A DNA stretch of 64,000 nucleotides from Clostridia bacterium. Lineage in GTDB: Bacteria; Bacillota; Clostridia; Lachnospirales; Lachnospiraceae. Positions 24,303 through 32,595 of this stretch are shown piece after piece; the first letter of the stretch is position 1; each line of letters opens with the position of its first letter. Position numbers and translations under genes: made by a program. The notes under the pieces were generated by a model. The model was given only the letters and a program-made list of their open reading frames with translations, was not told the DNA's origin and did no database searches. Location of the stretch: positions 159,205 to 223,204 of the forward strand of contig CAJTDE010000002.1 of the NCBI GenBank assembly GCA_910574835.1. Reading direction: 5' to 3'.

Positions 24303-24306
24303 CAAT
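24278..24306 (+). promoter_or_regulatory. Sigma-A promoter of nrdD
   Basis: TTGACA, 17-base spacer, TACAAT, 50 bases before the start codon. It overlaps the NrdR boxes. Confidence 0.85.
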
Positions 24307-24356
24307 AGGTTTCGTCACCACCTATCACAGCAATACTAGAAATTGAGGGAAGTTTG

Positions 24357-26534
24357 ATGAAAATTATTAAAAGAAGCGGCAGTGAAGTCGAATTTGATGC
24401 CAAAAAAATCGTTCTTGCCGTAACCAGAGCCAATGAGAAAGTAGTTCCCAGCGCACGGATGACTCCCATTCAGATTAAGCGGATTGCGGAGGACGTAGAG
24501 AGCGCTGCCGAGAATATGAGCCGTTCCTTAAGCGTGGAAGAGATCCAAGACATGGTAGAGGATCAGATTATGAATCAGCGGGCCTTTGATGTGGCCAGAC
24601 GCTATATCACATACCGCTACCGCCGTGCTATGGTTCGTAAGTCCAACACTACCGACGAGCAGATCTTAAGCCTCATTGAGTGCAACAATGAGGAAGTAAA
24701 GCAGGAAAATTCCAACAAGAACCCTACGGTCAACAGCGTACAGCGCGACTACATGGCCGGCGAGGTGAGCAAGGATATCACCAAGCGTATCCTGCTTCCT
24801 GCGGAGATTGTGTCCGCCCACGATCAGGGAATCATTCATTTCCATGATGCGGACTATTTCGCACAGCATATGCACAACTGCGATCTGGTCAATCTGGAGG
24901 ACATGCTTCAGAACGGAACCGTTATCAGCGGCACCATGATTGAGAAGCCCCACAGCTTTTCCACTGCCTGCAACATCGCCACCCAGATCATTGCTCAGGT
25001 AGCCTCCTGTCAGTACGGCGGGCAGAGCATCAGCCTGACCCATCTGGCTCCCTTTGTAGACACCAGCCGCAAGAAGATCCGCCGACAGGTAGCGGACGAG
25101 CTTCACTCCATCCACGAGGCCGTTACCGAGGAGGAGATTGATTTTATCACGGAAAAGCGTCTGCGGGAAGAGGTGCGCAACGGCGTGCAGATGATTCAAT
25201 ATCAGGTAGTTACCCTGATGACCACCAATGGACAGGCCCCCTTTGTCACCGTCTTTATGTATCTGGGCGAGGCCCAGAACGAGCAGGAAAAGAAGGATCT
25301 GGCTCTGATTATTGAGGAAACCCTGCGTCAGCGCTACCAGGGCGTGAAAAATGAAAAGGGGACCTGGATTACTCCGGCATTTCCAAAGCTTATTTATGTT
25401 CTGGAGGAGGATAATATCCACGAGGACAGCAAATACTACTATCTGACCCAGCTTGCGGCCAAATGTACGGCCAAGCGCCTTGTTCCTGATTATATTTCCG
25501 AAAAAATCATGCTGCAGAACAAGGTTGACAAAAACGGCGAAGGCCATTGCTACACCTGTATGGGCTGCAGAAGCTTCCTCACCCCCTATGTGGATGAGAA
25601 CGGAAAGCCCAAATATTACGGCCGCTTTAACCAGGGCGTTGTCACCGTCAATCTGGTGGACATCGGATTGTCCGCAGAAGGCGATATCGACCGGTTCTGG
25701 GAGATTTTTGACAAACGTATGGAGCTTTGCCACAGAGCGCTCCAGTGCCGCCATGATCGCCTGAGCGGAACCCTTTCCGATGCGGCCCCCATCCTCTGGC
25801 AGCACGGCGCCCTCCTTCGTCTGAAAAAGGGAGAAACCATTGACAAGTACCTTCACGGCGGATATTCCACCCTTTCCCTGGGCTATGCCGGCCTGTGGGA
25901 GTGTGTCTACAGTCTAAACGGCAAGAAGCTTACGGAGCCGGAAGGCGAGGCGCTGGGCCTTGAGATTATGAAAAAGCTCAATGAATATACGGCAAAATGG
26001 AAGGCGGAGGAGCAGATTGATTACTCTCTCTACGGGACGCCTCTGGAAAGCACCACCTACAAGTTTGCCAAATGCCTGCAGAAGCGCTTCGGCATTGTAA
26101 AGAATGTAACGGATAAGAGCTACATCACCAACAGCTATCACGTTCATGTAACCGAGAATATAGACGCCTTTGAAAAGCTGGCCTTAGAAGCCAAGTTCCA
26201 GGCCCTTTCTCCCGGCGGAGCCATTTCCTATGTGGAGGTTCCCAATATGCAGAATAACCTGGATGCCGTTCTCTCCGTGATGCGGTTTATCTATGACAAC
26301 ATCATGTATGCGGAGCTGAACACCAAGAGCGACTACTGCCAGGTCTGCGGCTATGACGGGGAGATTGAGATCCAGGAGGACGAGCACGGCAAGCTTATCT
26401 GGAAATGCCCCAACTGCGGCAATGTGGATCAGAATAAGATGAATGTGGCCCGGCGTACCTGCGGCTATATCGGAACTCAGTTCTGGAACCAGGGACGGAC
26501 GCAGGAAATCAAGGAGCGGGTGCTTCATTTATAA
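24357..26534 (+). CDS. nrdD: Anaerobic ribonucleoside-triphosphate reductase
   Basis: A 725-residue class III reductase that makes deoxyribonucleotides without oxygen through a glycyl radical. The start is the ATG at 24357 with GAGGGAAG upstream. Residues about 1-95 are an ATP-cone (KIIKRSGSEVEFDAKKI), the allosteric dATP sensor. The catalytic barrel contains CYTCMGCRSFL. The C-terminus has a zinc site from two CxxC pairs (YCQVCGYDG, KCPNCGN) and the glycyl radical motif RRTCGYIG. It is activated by the NrdG product encoded 211 bases downstream and controlled by two upstream NrdR boxes. Confidence 0.97.
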   Translation: MKIIKRSGSEVEFDAKKIVLAVTRANEKVVPSARMTPIQIKRIAEDVESAAENMSRSLSVEEIQDMVEDQIMNQRAFDVARRYITYRYRRAMVRKSNTTDEQILSLIECNNEEVKQENSNKNPTVNSVQRDYMAGEVSKDITKRILLPAEIVSAHDQGIIHFHDADYFAQHMHNCDLVNLEDMLQNGTVISGTMIEKPHSFSTACNIATQIIAQVASCQYGGQSISLTHLAPFVDTSRKKIRRQVADELHSIHEAVTEEEIDFITEKRLREEVRNGVQMIQYQVVTLMTTNGQAPFVTVFMYLGEAQNEQEKKDLALIIEETLRQRYQGVKNEKGTWITPAFPKLIYVLEEDNIHEDSKYYYLTQLAAKCTAKRLVPDYISEKIMLQNKVDKNGEGHCYTCMGCRSFLTPYVDENGKPKYYGRFNQGVVTVNLVDIGLSAEGDIDRFWEIFDKRMELCHRALQCRHDRLSGTLSDAAPILWQHGALLRLKKGETIDKYLHGGYSTLSLGYAGLWECVYSLNGKKLTEPEGEALGLEIMKKLNEYTAKWKAEEQIDYSLYGTPLESTTYKFAKCLQKRFGIVKNVTDKSYITNSYHVHVTENIDAFEKLALEAKFQALSPGGAISYVEVPNMQNNLDAVLSVMRFIYDNIMYAELNTKSDYCQVCGYDGEIEIQEDEHGKLIWKCPNCGNVDQNKMNVARRTCGYIGTQFWNQGRTQEIKERVLHL

Positions 26535-26591
26535 TGTTTCACTTATAAGCCGTCTCCCATGCGGAATCCGCTGTTGTTTGAGTAAATTTAT

Positions 26592-26701
26592 ACCGGAAAT
26601 AAGCACAGGAATTTCCGGTGCCCCAGTGTACGCCTGATTACCAGGCAGGCCGTACATCAGCGAATATCATGGCTGCCGCAGGGTATCTTCCCGGCGGCAG
26701 C
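26592..26701 (+). other. Two hairpins in the nrdD-nrdG gap
   Basis: The first is ACCGGAAAT with ATTTCCGGT (26592-26619), a perfect 9-base stem. The second is GCTGCCGC with GCGGCAGC (26672-26701). Neither has a T-run, so they look like processing or stability structures within the nrdDG transcript rather than terminators. Confidence 0.45.
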
Positions 26702-26745
26702 TCCTTTTTGCCCGGCCACAGGGCTTTTCGGAAAGGATTTTTAAT

Positions 26746-27309
26746 ATGAATTATGCAGTAATTAAAAAAAATGATATTGCCAACGGACCCGGTGTGCGGG
26801 TGTCCCTCTTTGTAAGCGGCTGCCGTCACCACTGTAAGAGCTGCTTTAATGCGGAAGCATGGGATTTTGCCTATGGCGCCCCTTTTACGGATAAGACCAT
26901 TGAAGAAATCCTTACCGCCCTTGCGCCCGACTATGTGGCGGGACTTTCCCTGCTGGGGGGCGAACCATTTGAGCCGGAAAATCAGGAGGCGGTTCTTCGT
27001 TTGGTAAAGAAAGTTCGGCAGCATTTTCCTGAAAAAACGATTTGGTGCTATACGGGATTTACTTTGGAAAAAGATCTTTTTCCCGGACATGTGGGCACGC
27101 CCGAGACCGCGCGGGAGCTGCTCTCAAATCTGGATGTACTGGTGGACGGAAAATTTGTGGAGGAATTAAAAGATCCGGGGCTTTTGTTCCGCGGCTCTTC
27201 CAATCAGAATATCATTGACGTTCCCCAATCTTTAGAGCAGGGACATATGGTACTCCTTCCCGGGAAATGGTACCGCACAATGGGAAGCGGAAATATCGAT
27301 GAGGCTTAA
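26746..27309 (+). CDS. nrdG: Anaerobic ribonucleotide reductase activating protein
   Basis: A 187-residue radical SAM enzyme that installs the glycyl radical on NrdD. CRHHCKSC is the CxxxCxxC cluster motif near residue 26; LSLLGGEPFEPENQ is the SAM-binding GGE segment. IDVPQSLEQG near the C-terminus is typical of the family. AAAGGA lies upstream of the ATG. It is the partner of the preceding nrdD and probably on the same transcript. Confidence 0.96.
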   Translation: MNYAVIKKNDIANGPGVRVSLFVSGCRHHCKSCFNAEAWDFAYGAPFTDKTIEEILTALAPDYVAGLSLLGGEPFEPENQEAVLRLVKKVRQHFPEKTIWCYTGFTLEKDLFPGHVGTPETARELLSNLDVLVDGKFVEELKDPGLLFRGSSNQNIIDVPQSLEQGHMVLLPGKWYRTMGSGNIDEA

Positions 27310-27374
27310 CTCATATCATAGCTTCTCTTATCACAGCTTTTCTTACCGCAACTCTTATTCTTGTAAAAATCTTC

Positions 27375-27403
27375 TGGACTGTTTGCCCAAAGCGCGCTAA
27401 AAT
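27375..27403 (+). promoter_or_regulatory. Candidate promoter of azlCD
   Basis: TGGACT, 17-base spacer, TAAAAT, about 30 bases before the azlC start. The spacing is optimal and the -35 is imperfect. Confidence 0.5.
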
Positions 27404-27434
27404 AGAGTACGATTACGTAAGAGGAGCTGTTATT

Positions 27435-28151
27435 ATGATCAATGAAAATAAGAACTGGTTTTTAAAGGGACTGCGCGACGGTATCCCCATTTCGCTCGGA
27501 TATCTGGCTGTGTCCTTTACTCTGGGAATTGCCGCGAAAAATGCCGGTTTTACCGCTTTTCAGGCCATGCTCACCAGCCTCACCAACAATGCCTCCGCCG
27601 GACAGTTTGCCGGCTTTACATTGGTGGCTGCCGGGGCCGGATACCTGGAGCTGGCCGTGATGGAGCTGGTGGCAAATGCCCGGTATCTTCTGATGTCCTG
27701 CGCCATGAGCCAGAAGCTGCACCCGAGTACCTCTCTTTTTCACCGGCTGCTGATCAGCTTTGATGTGACGGACGAGATATTCGGCGTATCCATGAGTGTT
27801 CCGGGAAAGCTGAATCCCTTCTACACCTATGGTCTGATTGCCATTGCCGCCCCCGGATGGGCTTCTGGTACTTATCTTGGGGTGCTGATGGGGAATCTTC
27901 TGCCGGTGAATGTGGTACGGGCTTTGAGCGTGGGACTTTACGGAATGTTTCTGGCTGTGATTATTCCGCCGGCCAGGAAAAGCAAGGTTCTGGCCGGGGT
28001 GATTTTTGTTTCTATGGCGGCCAGCTTTGCCTTTACGAAGCTACCCCTGATTGCGGATCTGTCCACCGGTACGCGTACCATTCTGCTGACGGTGCTGCTT
28101 GCCGAAGGCGCGGCTGTTTTATTTCCCGTGAAGGAGGATGAGGAGGCATGA
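27435..28151 (+). CDS. azlC: AzlC-type branched-chain amino acid exporter, large subunit
   Basis: A 238-residue membrane protein with about 6-8 hydrophobic helices. Near the N-terminus is the family signature GIPISLGYLAVSFTLGIAAKNAGF. Residues 47-75 (TSLTNNASAGQFAGFTLV) and the LMSCAMSQKL segment are typical of AzlC. With AzlD it forms an exporter for branched-chain amino acids or analogues, and members of the family are called LIV-E. AGGAG precedes the start; the stop overlaps the azlD start by 4 bases. Confidence 0.92.
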   Translation: MINENKNWFLKGLRDGIPISLGYLAVSFTLGIAAKNAGFTAFQAMLTSLTNNASAGQFAGFTLVAAGAGYLELAVMELVANARYLLMSCAMSQKLHPSTSLFHRLLISFDVTDEIFGVSMSVPGKLNPFYTYGLIAIAAPGWASGTYLGVLMGNLLPVNVVRALSVGLYGMFLAVIIPPARKSKVLAGVIFVSMAASFAFTKLPLIADLSTGTRTILLTVLLAEGAAVLFPVKEDEEA

Positions 28152-28456
28152 CGCACAATATTTATCTCTATATTCTGGTTATGGCGGCTGTTACCTACAC
28201 CATACGTATGCTTCCGCTGGTGCTTATACGCAAGGAGATTACCAACCGCTTTATCCGTTCGTTTCTTTTCTATGTGCCCTATGTTACCCTGGCTGTGATG
28301 ACCTTTCCGGCGATTCTGTCTGAGACAGGAAGTGTCTGGTCCGCCTGGGCCGCTCTCCTGACGGGGATTGTTTTGGCATGGAAGGGGAAAAGCCTCTTAC
28401 AGGTATCGGTGTGCTCCTGCCTGGTGGTGTTTGTGCTGGAGCTGTTTCTTGTATAA
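28148..28456 (+). CDS. azlD: AzlD-type branched-chain amino acid exporter, small subunit
   Basis: A 102-residue protein with three to four membrane helices. The N-terminal VTYTIRMLPLVLIRKEI and PYVTLAVMTFPAIL are typical of the AzlD family. The 4-base overlap with azlC and the fixed order of the pair support the assignment. It works as the obligate partner of AzlC in the membrane. Confidence 0.92.
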   Translation: MTHNIYLYILVMAAVTYTIRMLPLVLIRKEITNRFIRSFLFYVPYVTLAVMTFPAILSETGSVWSAWAALLTGIVLAWKGKSLLQVSVCSCLVVFVLELFLV

Positions 28457-28462
28457 CACTTC

Positions 28463-28494
28463 AATGGCTGCCGACCTATTTTTCGGCAGCCATT
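28463..28494 (+). terminator. Hairpin after azlD
   Basis: AATGGCTGCCGA pairs perfectly with TCGGCAGCCATT around an 8-base loop. No T-run follows, so efficiency as an intrinsic terminator is uncertain. Confidence 0.55.
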
Positions 28495-28551
28495 AAGCAT
28501 CGTGAGTTTCCTGTCCTCGCGTCTCTTTTTAAAAAGCTCGTCACTCCCCAA

Positions 28552-29336
28552 TTATACACCCTCTTTCATAACAAATTCCTTGAGAAGCGGAATCCCGCCA
28601 TATACACCGGCCAGATAATCTTTTTCGAAAGAAGCGTCGGAACGAACTTTAAAATCCGACAAAGCCGACAGCTCCGAATAACCAAATTCATCCTTTTGAA
28701 CAAACCAAATCTGATCTCTCCTGAAAAATTTTCTGTCCATCAGTGTTGTGTCATGTGTGGTATAAATTAATTGAGCTGTCGAATCCTCATCATAAAACAA
28801 GTCAATAATGAATTTTAAAAGTAATGGATGAAGCTTAATATTTAATTCATCTACAAAAATAGAACTGTTGCTTAGTATCGCCGCACGCGCATATATAAAC
28901 AGCATAATGTTTTTAATTTTAGCTTGTTAAAAAAAGACAAAACCAATGTCTCTACCGGAATCTGCTCTTTATATATATCACATTCCTTTCTCACCGTCGC
29001 GCCAAAGTCTACAATATCCGTTGTTCTTTCAAATATAGTTGCCGTCCTGTTTGTCTCCAGATTCTTCCTGTAAAGCCATTCTGCCACAATGCACTCCGCA
29101 TTATATTCAAATCCATAACGGTATTCAAACTCTCCGAGAATCTCAACAATTTGAAATTCCGAATTTTCTCTGCCCTTTTCAAATTTAAAGGGATTGTAAT
29201 ACTCTTCTATTGCCGTATTGGTGCCGTCTTCCACATTATTTAAAGATTCCACAATAATTCTCTGGAAATAATTCATTGCAAGATATAAATTCGATTTTCC
29301 GCTGGCATTTGCCCCATAAATTCCACATCTAAATTT
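28552..29336 (-). pseudogene. Broken AAA-family ATPase (COG1106-like)
   Basis: Fragments of one gene are spread over different frames. The Walker A segment GIYGANASGKSNLYLA is readable at 29276-29325 in a frame that opens after a stop at 29337-29339. A middle part (MNYFQRIIVESLNN through SFFNKLKLK, 28872-29276) follows. The C-terminal part (FVDELNIKLHPLLLKFIIDLF, LIYTTHDTTLMD, FEKDYLAGVYGGIPLL; 28552-28905) is in another frame. Intact relatives are about 400 residues, so besides the frameshift near 28890 there is internal loss and the 5' end is missing. These ATPases are often linked to phage defence. No function is expected from this copy. Confidence 0.8.
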
Positions 29337-29549
29337 TCAAGTTTCGGATTCCCGCCTCCAAATTGTCTTTTACATAAAAATATCTTTTACCAGGTGAAAA
29401 GCCAAATTACCAGAGAATATAACAAAAGGAAAGAAAAAACAGGACGATTGAAGAATAGGACGCAGATATGGAAATATCAGCCGCCTCATTCTGCAATTGC
29501 CCTGTCTTTTATTTTAAATCAACGGGTTCCCCCACTAACGCATCATGTA

Positions 29550-31247
29550 CTAAAAACCGCCTTTTAGCTTAAACCTCCCCACAAGCCCCTTCATAAGCTG
29601 TGACTGGCTGGAAAGCTCTTCGCTTGCGGCCGCGCTCTCTTCCGCGGTTGCCGAGTTTGTCTGAACAACGCTGGAAATCTGATCTATTCCCATCGTAATC
29701 TGGGAGATAGCATCTGCCTGTTCGCTGCTGGCCTCTGAAATCTGTCCGATAATGCCTGTCATTTGATTTACGGCATTTACGGCCTGAAGCAGAGACTGCG
29801 CTGTCTCTCCGGCAATCTGGGTTCCGTTTTCCACTGCCTTTAATGAATTTTCAATCAAAGCGGAGGTATTATTGGAGGCTTCCGCACTTTTGCTTGCCAG
29901 ATTGCGGACTTCGTCTGCAACTACGGCAAAGCCTTTTCCGGCAGTGCCTGCCCGGGCAGCTTCTACAGCCGCGTTCAGGGCAAGAATATTGGTCTGGAAC
30001 GCAATGTCTTCAATGGTCTTAATGATTTTTCCGATTTCACTGGAGCAGCTGCTGATATCGCCCATCGCCTGTATCATCTGCTGCATTTTTTCGTTGCTTA
30101 TGTTCATTTCCATGCTAACGCTGCCTGCCGTGGCATTGGCCTGCCGTGCGTTTTCCGCATTCTCATTTACCTTGTTGGAGATCTCATTGATGGAGGCCGC
30201 CAGCTCCTGCACGGAGCTTGCCTGCTCGGTTGCTCCCTGGGAAAGAGCCTGGGCGCCGCTGGACACCTGCTCCGATCCGCTTGCTACCTGGGAAGAGCTT
30301 TGGCTGATTTGCAGCATTGTGTCGTTGAGCTTTTCCGCAATGCCCCGGAAGGACACAAGCAGCGGATAGAAGCCCCCCGTATATTCCTCCTCACAGACGG
30401 AATCCACCGTAAAATCTCCGGCTGCCATTTTAGCAAGGAATTTATTTTCATCATCTATAATAGCCTGAAGCTTGCGGATCAATCTGCGTACCTGCTCCGC
30501 GAGCACTCCCATCTCATCCTTGGAGGTATAGGAAATCTCCACGTCCAAATCACCCTCCGCCATCTTCGTAGCGGCATTCTCGATTTCGGAAATCGGGAAC
30601 TTAATAAGGCGTATAATCACAAATGAGAAGAACACACCCACAATAATAATCGCAATGATAATTACCGTCATAAGGAGGGTGGCAGTTCTGTAAAGGGAGA
30701 AGCTTTCCTCCGTTGCCGCGTCGCTGCCCTCCGTATTGTAGGTGACAATCTCCTGAAAGGCGCCGTTTAAAGAATTGTAAAGCTCTACACATTCGCCCTC
30801 CAGAATGGCACGGGCATCCTCTTTACGGCCCTGCTTGGCTAACGCCTGTATTTCATCGTCCGCTTCCCTGTACTGAGTCCAGAGGTTCATTGCATTATTA
30901 TAGAAGCCGCTTTCCTCTTCGTCGATCAATTCCTTATATGCGGCTAAGAGAGTATCCATTTCCCCCTTCTCCTTTTGAAGATACTGAAGGCTGGATGCTT
31001 CTGCGTCATCAGAAATTGCGGTAAGATACCCTAATTCATTCAAACGGATATTGGAAAGGGTATTGGTCAAGTCCCTTGCCGTATCAATACTGGGAAGCCA
31101 GCTTGTTGAAATATCGTCTGTCATCTCGTTCATCCGGCCCATAAGATAGAATGACATGCCGCCGATAATAAACATACCAATCAGCGCAACTCCTATGAGG
31201 ATATAAAGCTTTAATCGGATTCTTAAATTTCTTATGTAGTTGATCAT
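29550..31247 (-). CDS. Methyl-accepting chemotaxis protein
   Basis: About 565 residues from the ATG at 31247 ([17 protein letters not shown]), preceded by GGAGA. The open frame extends to 31388, but that part overlaps the sigma-28-like promoter. The first membrane helix is at about residues 12-35, followed by an extracellular four-helix bundle of about 150 residues, a second helix ([21 protein letters not shown]), HAMP, and a cytoplasmic signalling domain. The hairpin tip is [20 protein letters not shown] followed by [14 protein letters not shown]. It senses an unknown ligand and signals to CheA. It stands alone, away from che genes, as is common for receptors. Confidence 0.95.
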   Translation of the reverse strand: MINYIRNLRIRLKLYILIGVALIGMFIIGGMSFYLMGRMNEMTDDISTSWLPSIDTARDLTNTLSNIRLNELGYLTAISDDAEASSLQYLQKEKGEMDTLLAAYKELIDEEESGFYNNAMNLWTQYREADDEIQALAKQGRKEDARAILEGECVELYNSLNGAFQEIVTYNTEGSDAATEESFSLYRTATLLMTVIIIAIIIVGVFFSFVIIRLIKFPISEIENAATKMAEGDLDVEISYTSKDEMGVLAEQVRRLIRKLQAIIDDENKFLAKMAAGDFTVDSVCEEEYTGGFYPLLVSFRGIAEKLNDTMLQISQSSSQVASGSEQVSSGAQALSQGATEQASSVQELAASINEISNKVNENAENARQANATAGSVSMEMNISNEKMQQMIQAMGDISSCSSEIGKIIKTIEDIAFQTNILALNAAVEAARAGTAGKGFAVVADEVRNLASKSAEASNNTSALIENSLKAVENGTQIAGETAQSLLQAVNAVNQMTGIIGQISEASSEQADAISQITMGIDQISSVVQTNSATAEESAAASEELSSQSQLMKGLVGRFKLKGGF

Positions 31248-31349
31248 GTCTCCAGTCTCCTTTTTTGCTCTGTTGTCCGCAGCTTCCGATTGTGGAAAAT
31301 CATCCTTCTTTTCCATGTCTCTTATTTTCCGCACAACATGTTCAAAAAT

Positions 31350-31374
31350 ATATCGGCATAATTTTTCCTTTTGA
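31350..31374 (-). promoter_or_regulatory. Sigma-28-like promoter of the chemotaxis receptor gene
   Basis: On the minus strand GCCGATAT (31350-31357) is a perfect flagellar sigma -10. The -35 is weaker: TCAA ends about 13 bases upstream. Transcription would begin near 31343, about 95 bases before the ATG at 31247, which supports that start. Confidence 0.6.
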
Positions 31375-31537
31375 TAAGGGGAATCCATATATCAATCTCT
31401 GGCATTTTCACCACATTTTCAAAAATAACCCATCCGAAGGTCTGCAAAGATTCGGGGTGGGCTGTTTTCAACTGTTTCTATATGAATTTTACATGGTTAG
31501 ATGTACTTGCAGTAGGTGATTTTTTAAGTAGAGTTGC

Positions 31538-31702
31538 TTAAATCGCATGAAAAAATAGGAAAATGTAATTTTTAATCAGTGTTACCAAAGATGTCTTTCC
31601 ACTGTTGTTTGCCCCAGCTATAATTGTTACATTATCATCGAAATCTAACTCTGCTTTTTCAAATTGTCTATAATTATTTATAATCATTTTCACTAACTTC
31701 AT
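31538..31702 (-). pseudogene. Truncated N-terminus of an AAA ATPase
   Basis: Begins MKLVKMIINNYRQFEKAELDF with TTGGAGG upstream and includes the P-loop AGANNSGKTSLVTLI, then stops after about 54 residues. Related OLD/AAA ATPases run to several hundred residues, so only the 5' end remains. The stop region leads straight into the chemotaxis gene leader. It is a different family member from the broken ATPase at 28552-29336. Confidence 0.7.
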
Positions 31703-31749
31703 TTGTAAACCTCCAAGTAACCTATTTGACAATATATCAATTTTTAGGC

Positions 31750-32010
31750 TCAATTTTCGTAATGTCCTTTGCAAGAAACAATCTCTATCACATTACCACT
31801 AATTCGATACACCAGCCTATTCACATCATCAATCCTACGACTCCAAAATCCGCTCATATCTCCTTTCAAAGGTTCTGGTTTACCAATACCGCCAAAATTT
31901 TCTCTCTCAATATCTTTTAACAACATATTGATGCGTTTTAATGTCTTTTTATCTTGTGTCTGCCAATAGAGATAATCATCCCATGCCTCATCAAACCAAA
32001 TCTTTCTCAT
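31750..32010 (-). CDS. YoeB-family toxin
   Basis: An 86-residue protein of the Txe/YoeB family, a ribosome-dependent mRNA endonuclease. Family signatures are WFDEAWDDYLYW at the N-terminus, PEPLKGDMSGFWSRRID in the middle, and CKGHYEN at the end. The catalytic Glu, Arg and C-terminal His-Tyr are all present, so the toxin looks active. The start overlaps the antitoxin stop by 4 bases. Confidence 0.95.
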   Translation of the reverse strand: MRKIWFDEAWDDYLYWQTQDKKTLKRINMLLKDIERENFGGIGKPEPLKGDMSGFWSRRIDDVNRLVYRISGNVIEIVSCKGHYEN

Positions 32011-32267
32011 TCATCTACCTCAATAATATCATGTTCTACACCCTTTCCTGCGTTAAGTGCTTCCACACCTCTTCGTAAATGTTCCATGTTACTTTCCTTA
32101 TAAAATGGATCAACAGATACTTCAAATGGAATCCTCTTTTCTCTTGTCATTTTTTTTGCAAATATCGTTATTGCAGTAGTCATATTCATCCCCAATTCCT
32201 GACAGATCTGCTCCATGTTCCTTTTTAGTTCTTCATCCATGCGAATATTTACCAATGTCTGTGCCAT
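32007..32267 (-). CDS. RelB/DinJ-family antitoxin
   Basis: An 86-residue protein. The N-terminal ribbon-helix-helix (TLVNIRMDEELKRNMEQICQELG, MTTAITIFAKKM) binds DNA, and the C-terminal half would wrap the toxin. YoeB is usually paired with a YefM-type antitoxin; pairing with a RelB/DinJ type is a common alternative in Firmicutes. It probably represses its own promoter at 32304-32332 together with the toxin. Confidence 0.92.
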   Translation of the reverse strand: MAQTLVNIRMDEELKRNMEQICQELGMNMTTAITIFAKKMTREKRIPFEVSVDPFYKESNMEHLRRGVEALNAGKGVEHDIIEVDE

Positions 32268-32303
32268 AATAGCGTTCCTCCTTCATCAATTACATGTATC
32301 TAT

Positions 32304-32332
32304 AGATTATCATATAATAAAGACAATATCAA
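32304..32332 (-). promoter_or_regulatory. Promoter of the toxin-antitoxin pair
   Basis: TTGATA, 17-base spacer, TAATCT on the minus strand, about 37 bases before the antitoxin start. AT-rich symmetric sequence around it could hold the autoregulatory operator. The rest of the 32268-32595 gap contains only AT-rich DNA and the ppdK terminator. Confidence 0.5.
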
Positions 32333-32458
32333 TACATTATCTTTACAACATTATACGTTTTTTACTTAAATTAGCATACACTATCTTTAATATAATTATG
32401 CCTTACACGCTGTAAATGCTTATACCCCCAAAAAACATCCACACTTTTTCCAAATATT

Positions 32459-32509
32459 GAAAAAAGGAAAAGAAGAGGACCTTGAAGGTATGATCCCTCA
32501 AGGCCCCTC
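32459..32509 (-). terminator. Terminator after ppdK
   Basis: On the minus strand GAGGGGCCTTGA pairs with TCAAGGTCCTC, with one bulge, and is followed by TTCTTTTCCTTTTTTC. Confidence 0.8.
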
Positions 32510-32595
32510 TGGTAATTCTATTGGTTTTTGGTTTCCGTCTCAGCGAAAATTAAATTTTGCGAAATCGGAAAAATTGTTCTGCAAAATCATACGGA

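Noticed and set aside
24666..25856. A 396-residue open frame on the minus strand
   Set aside because: It is antisense to the well-supported nrdD coding region; no family features.
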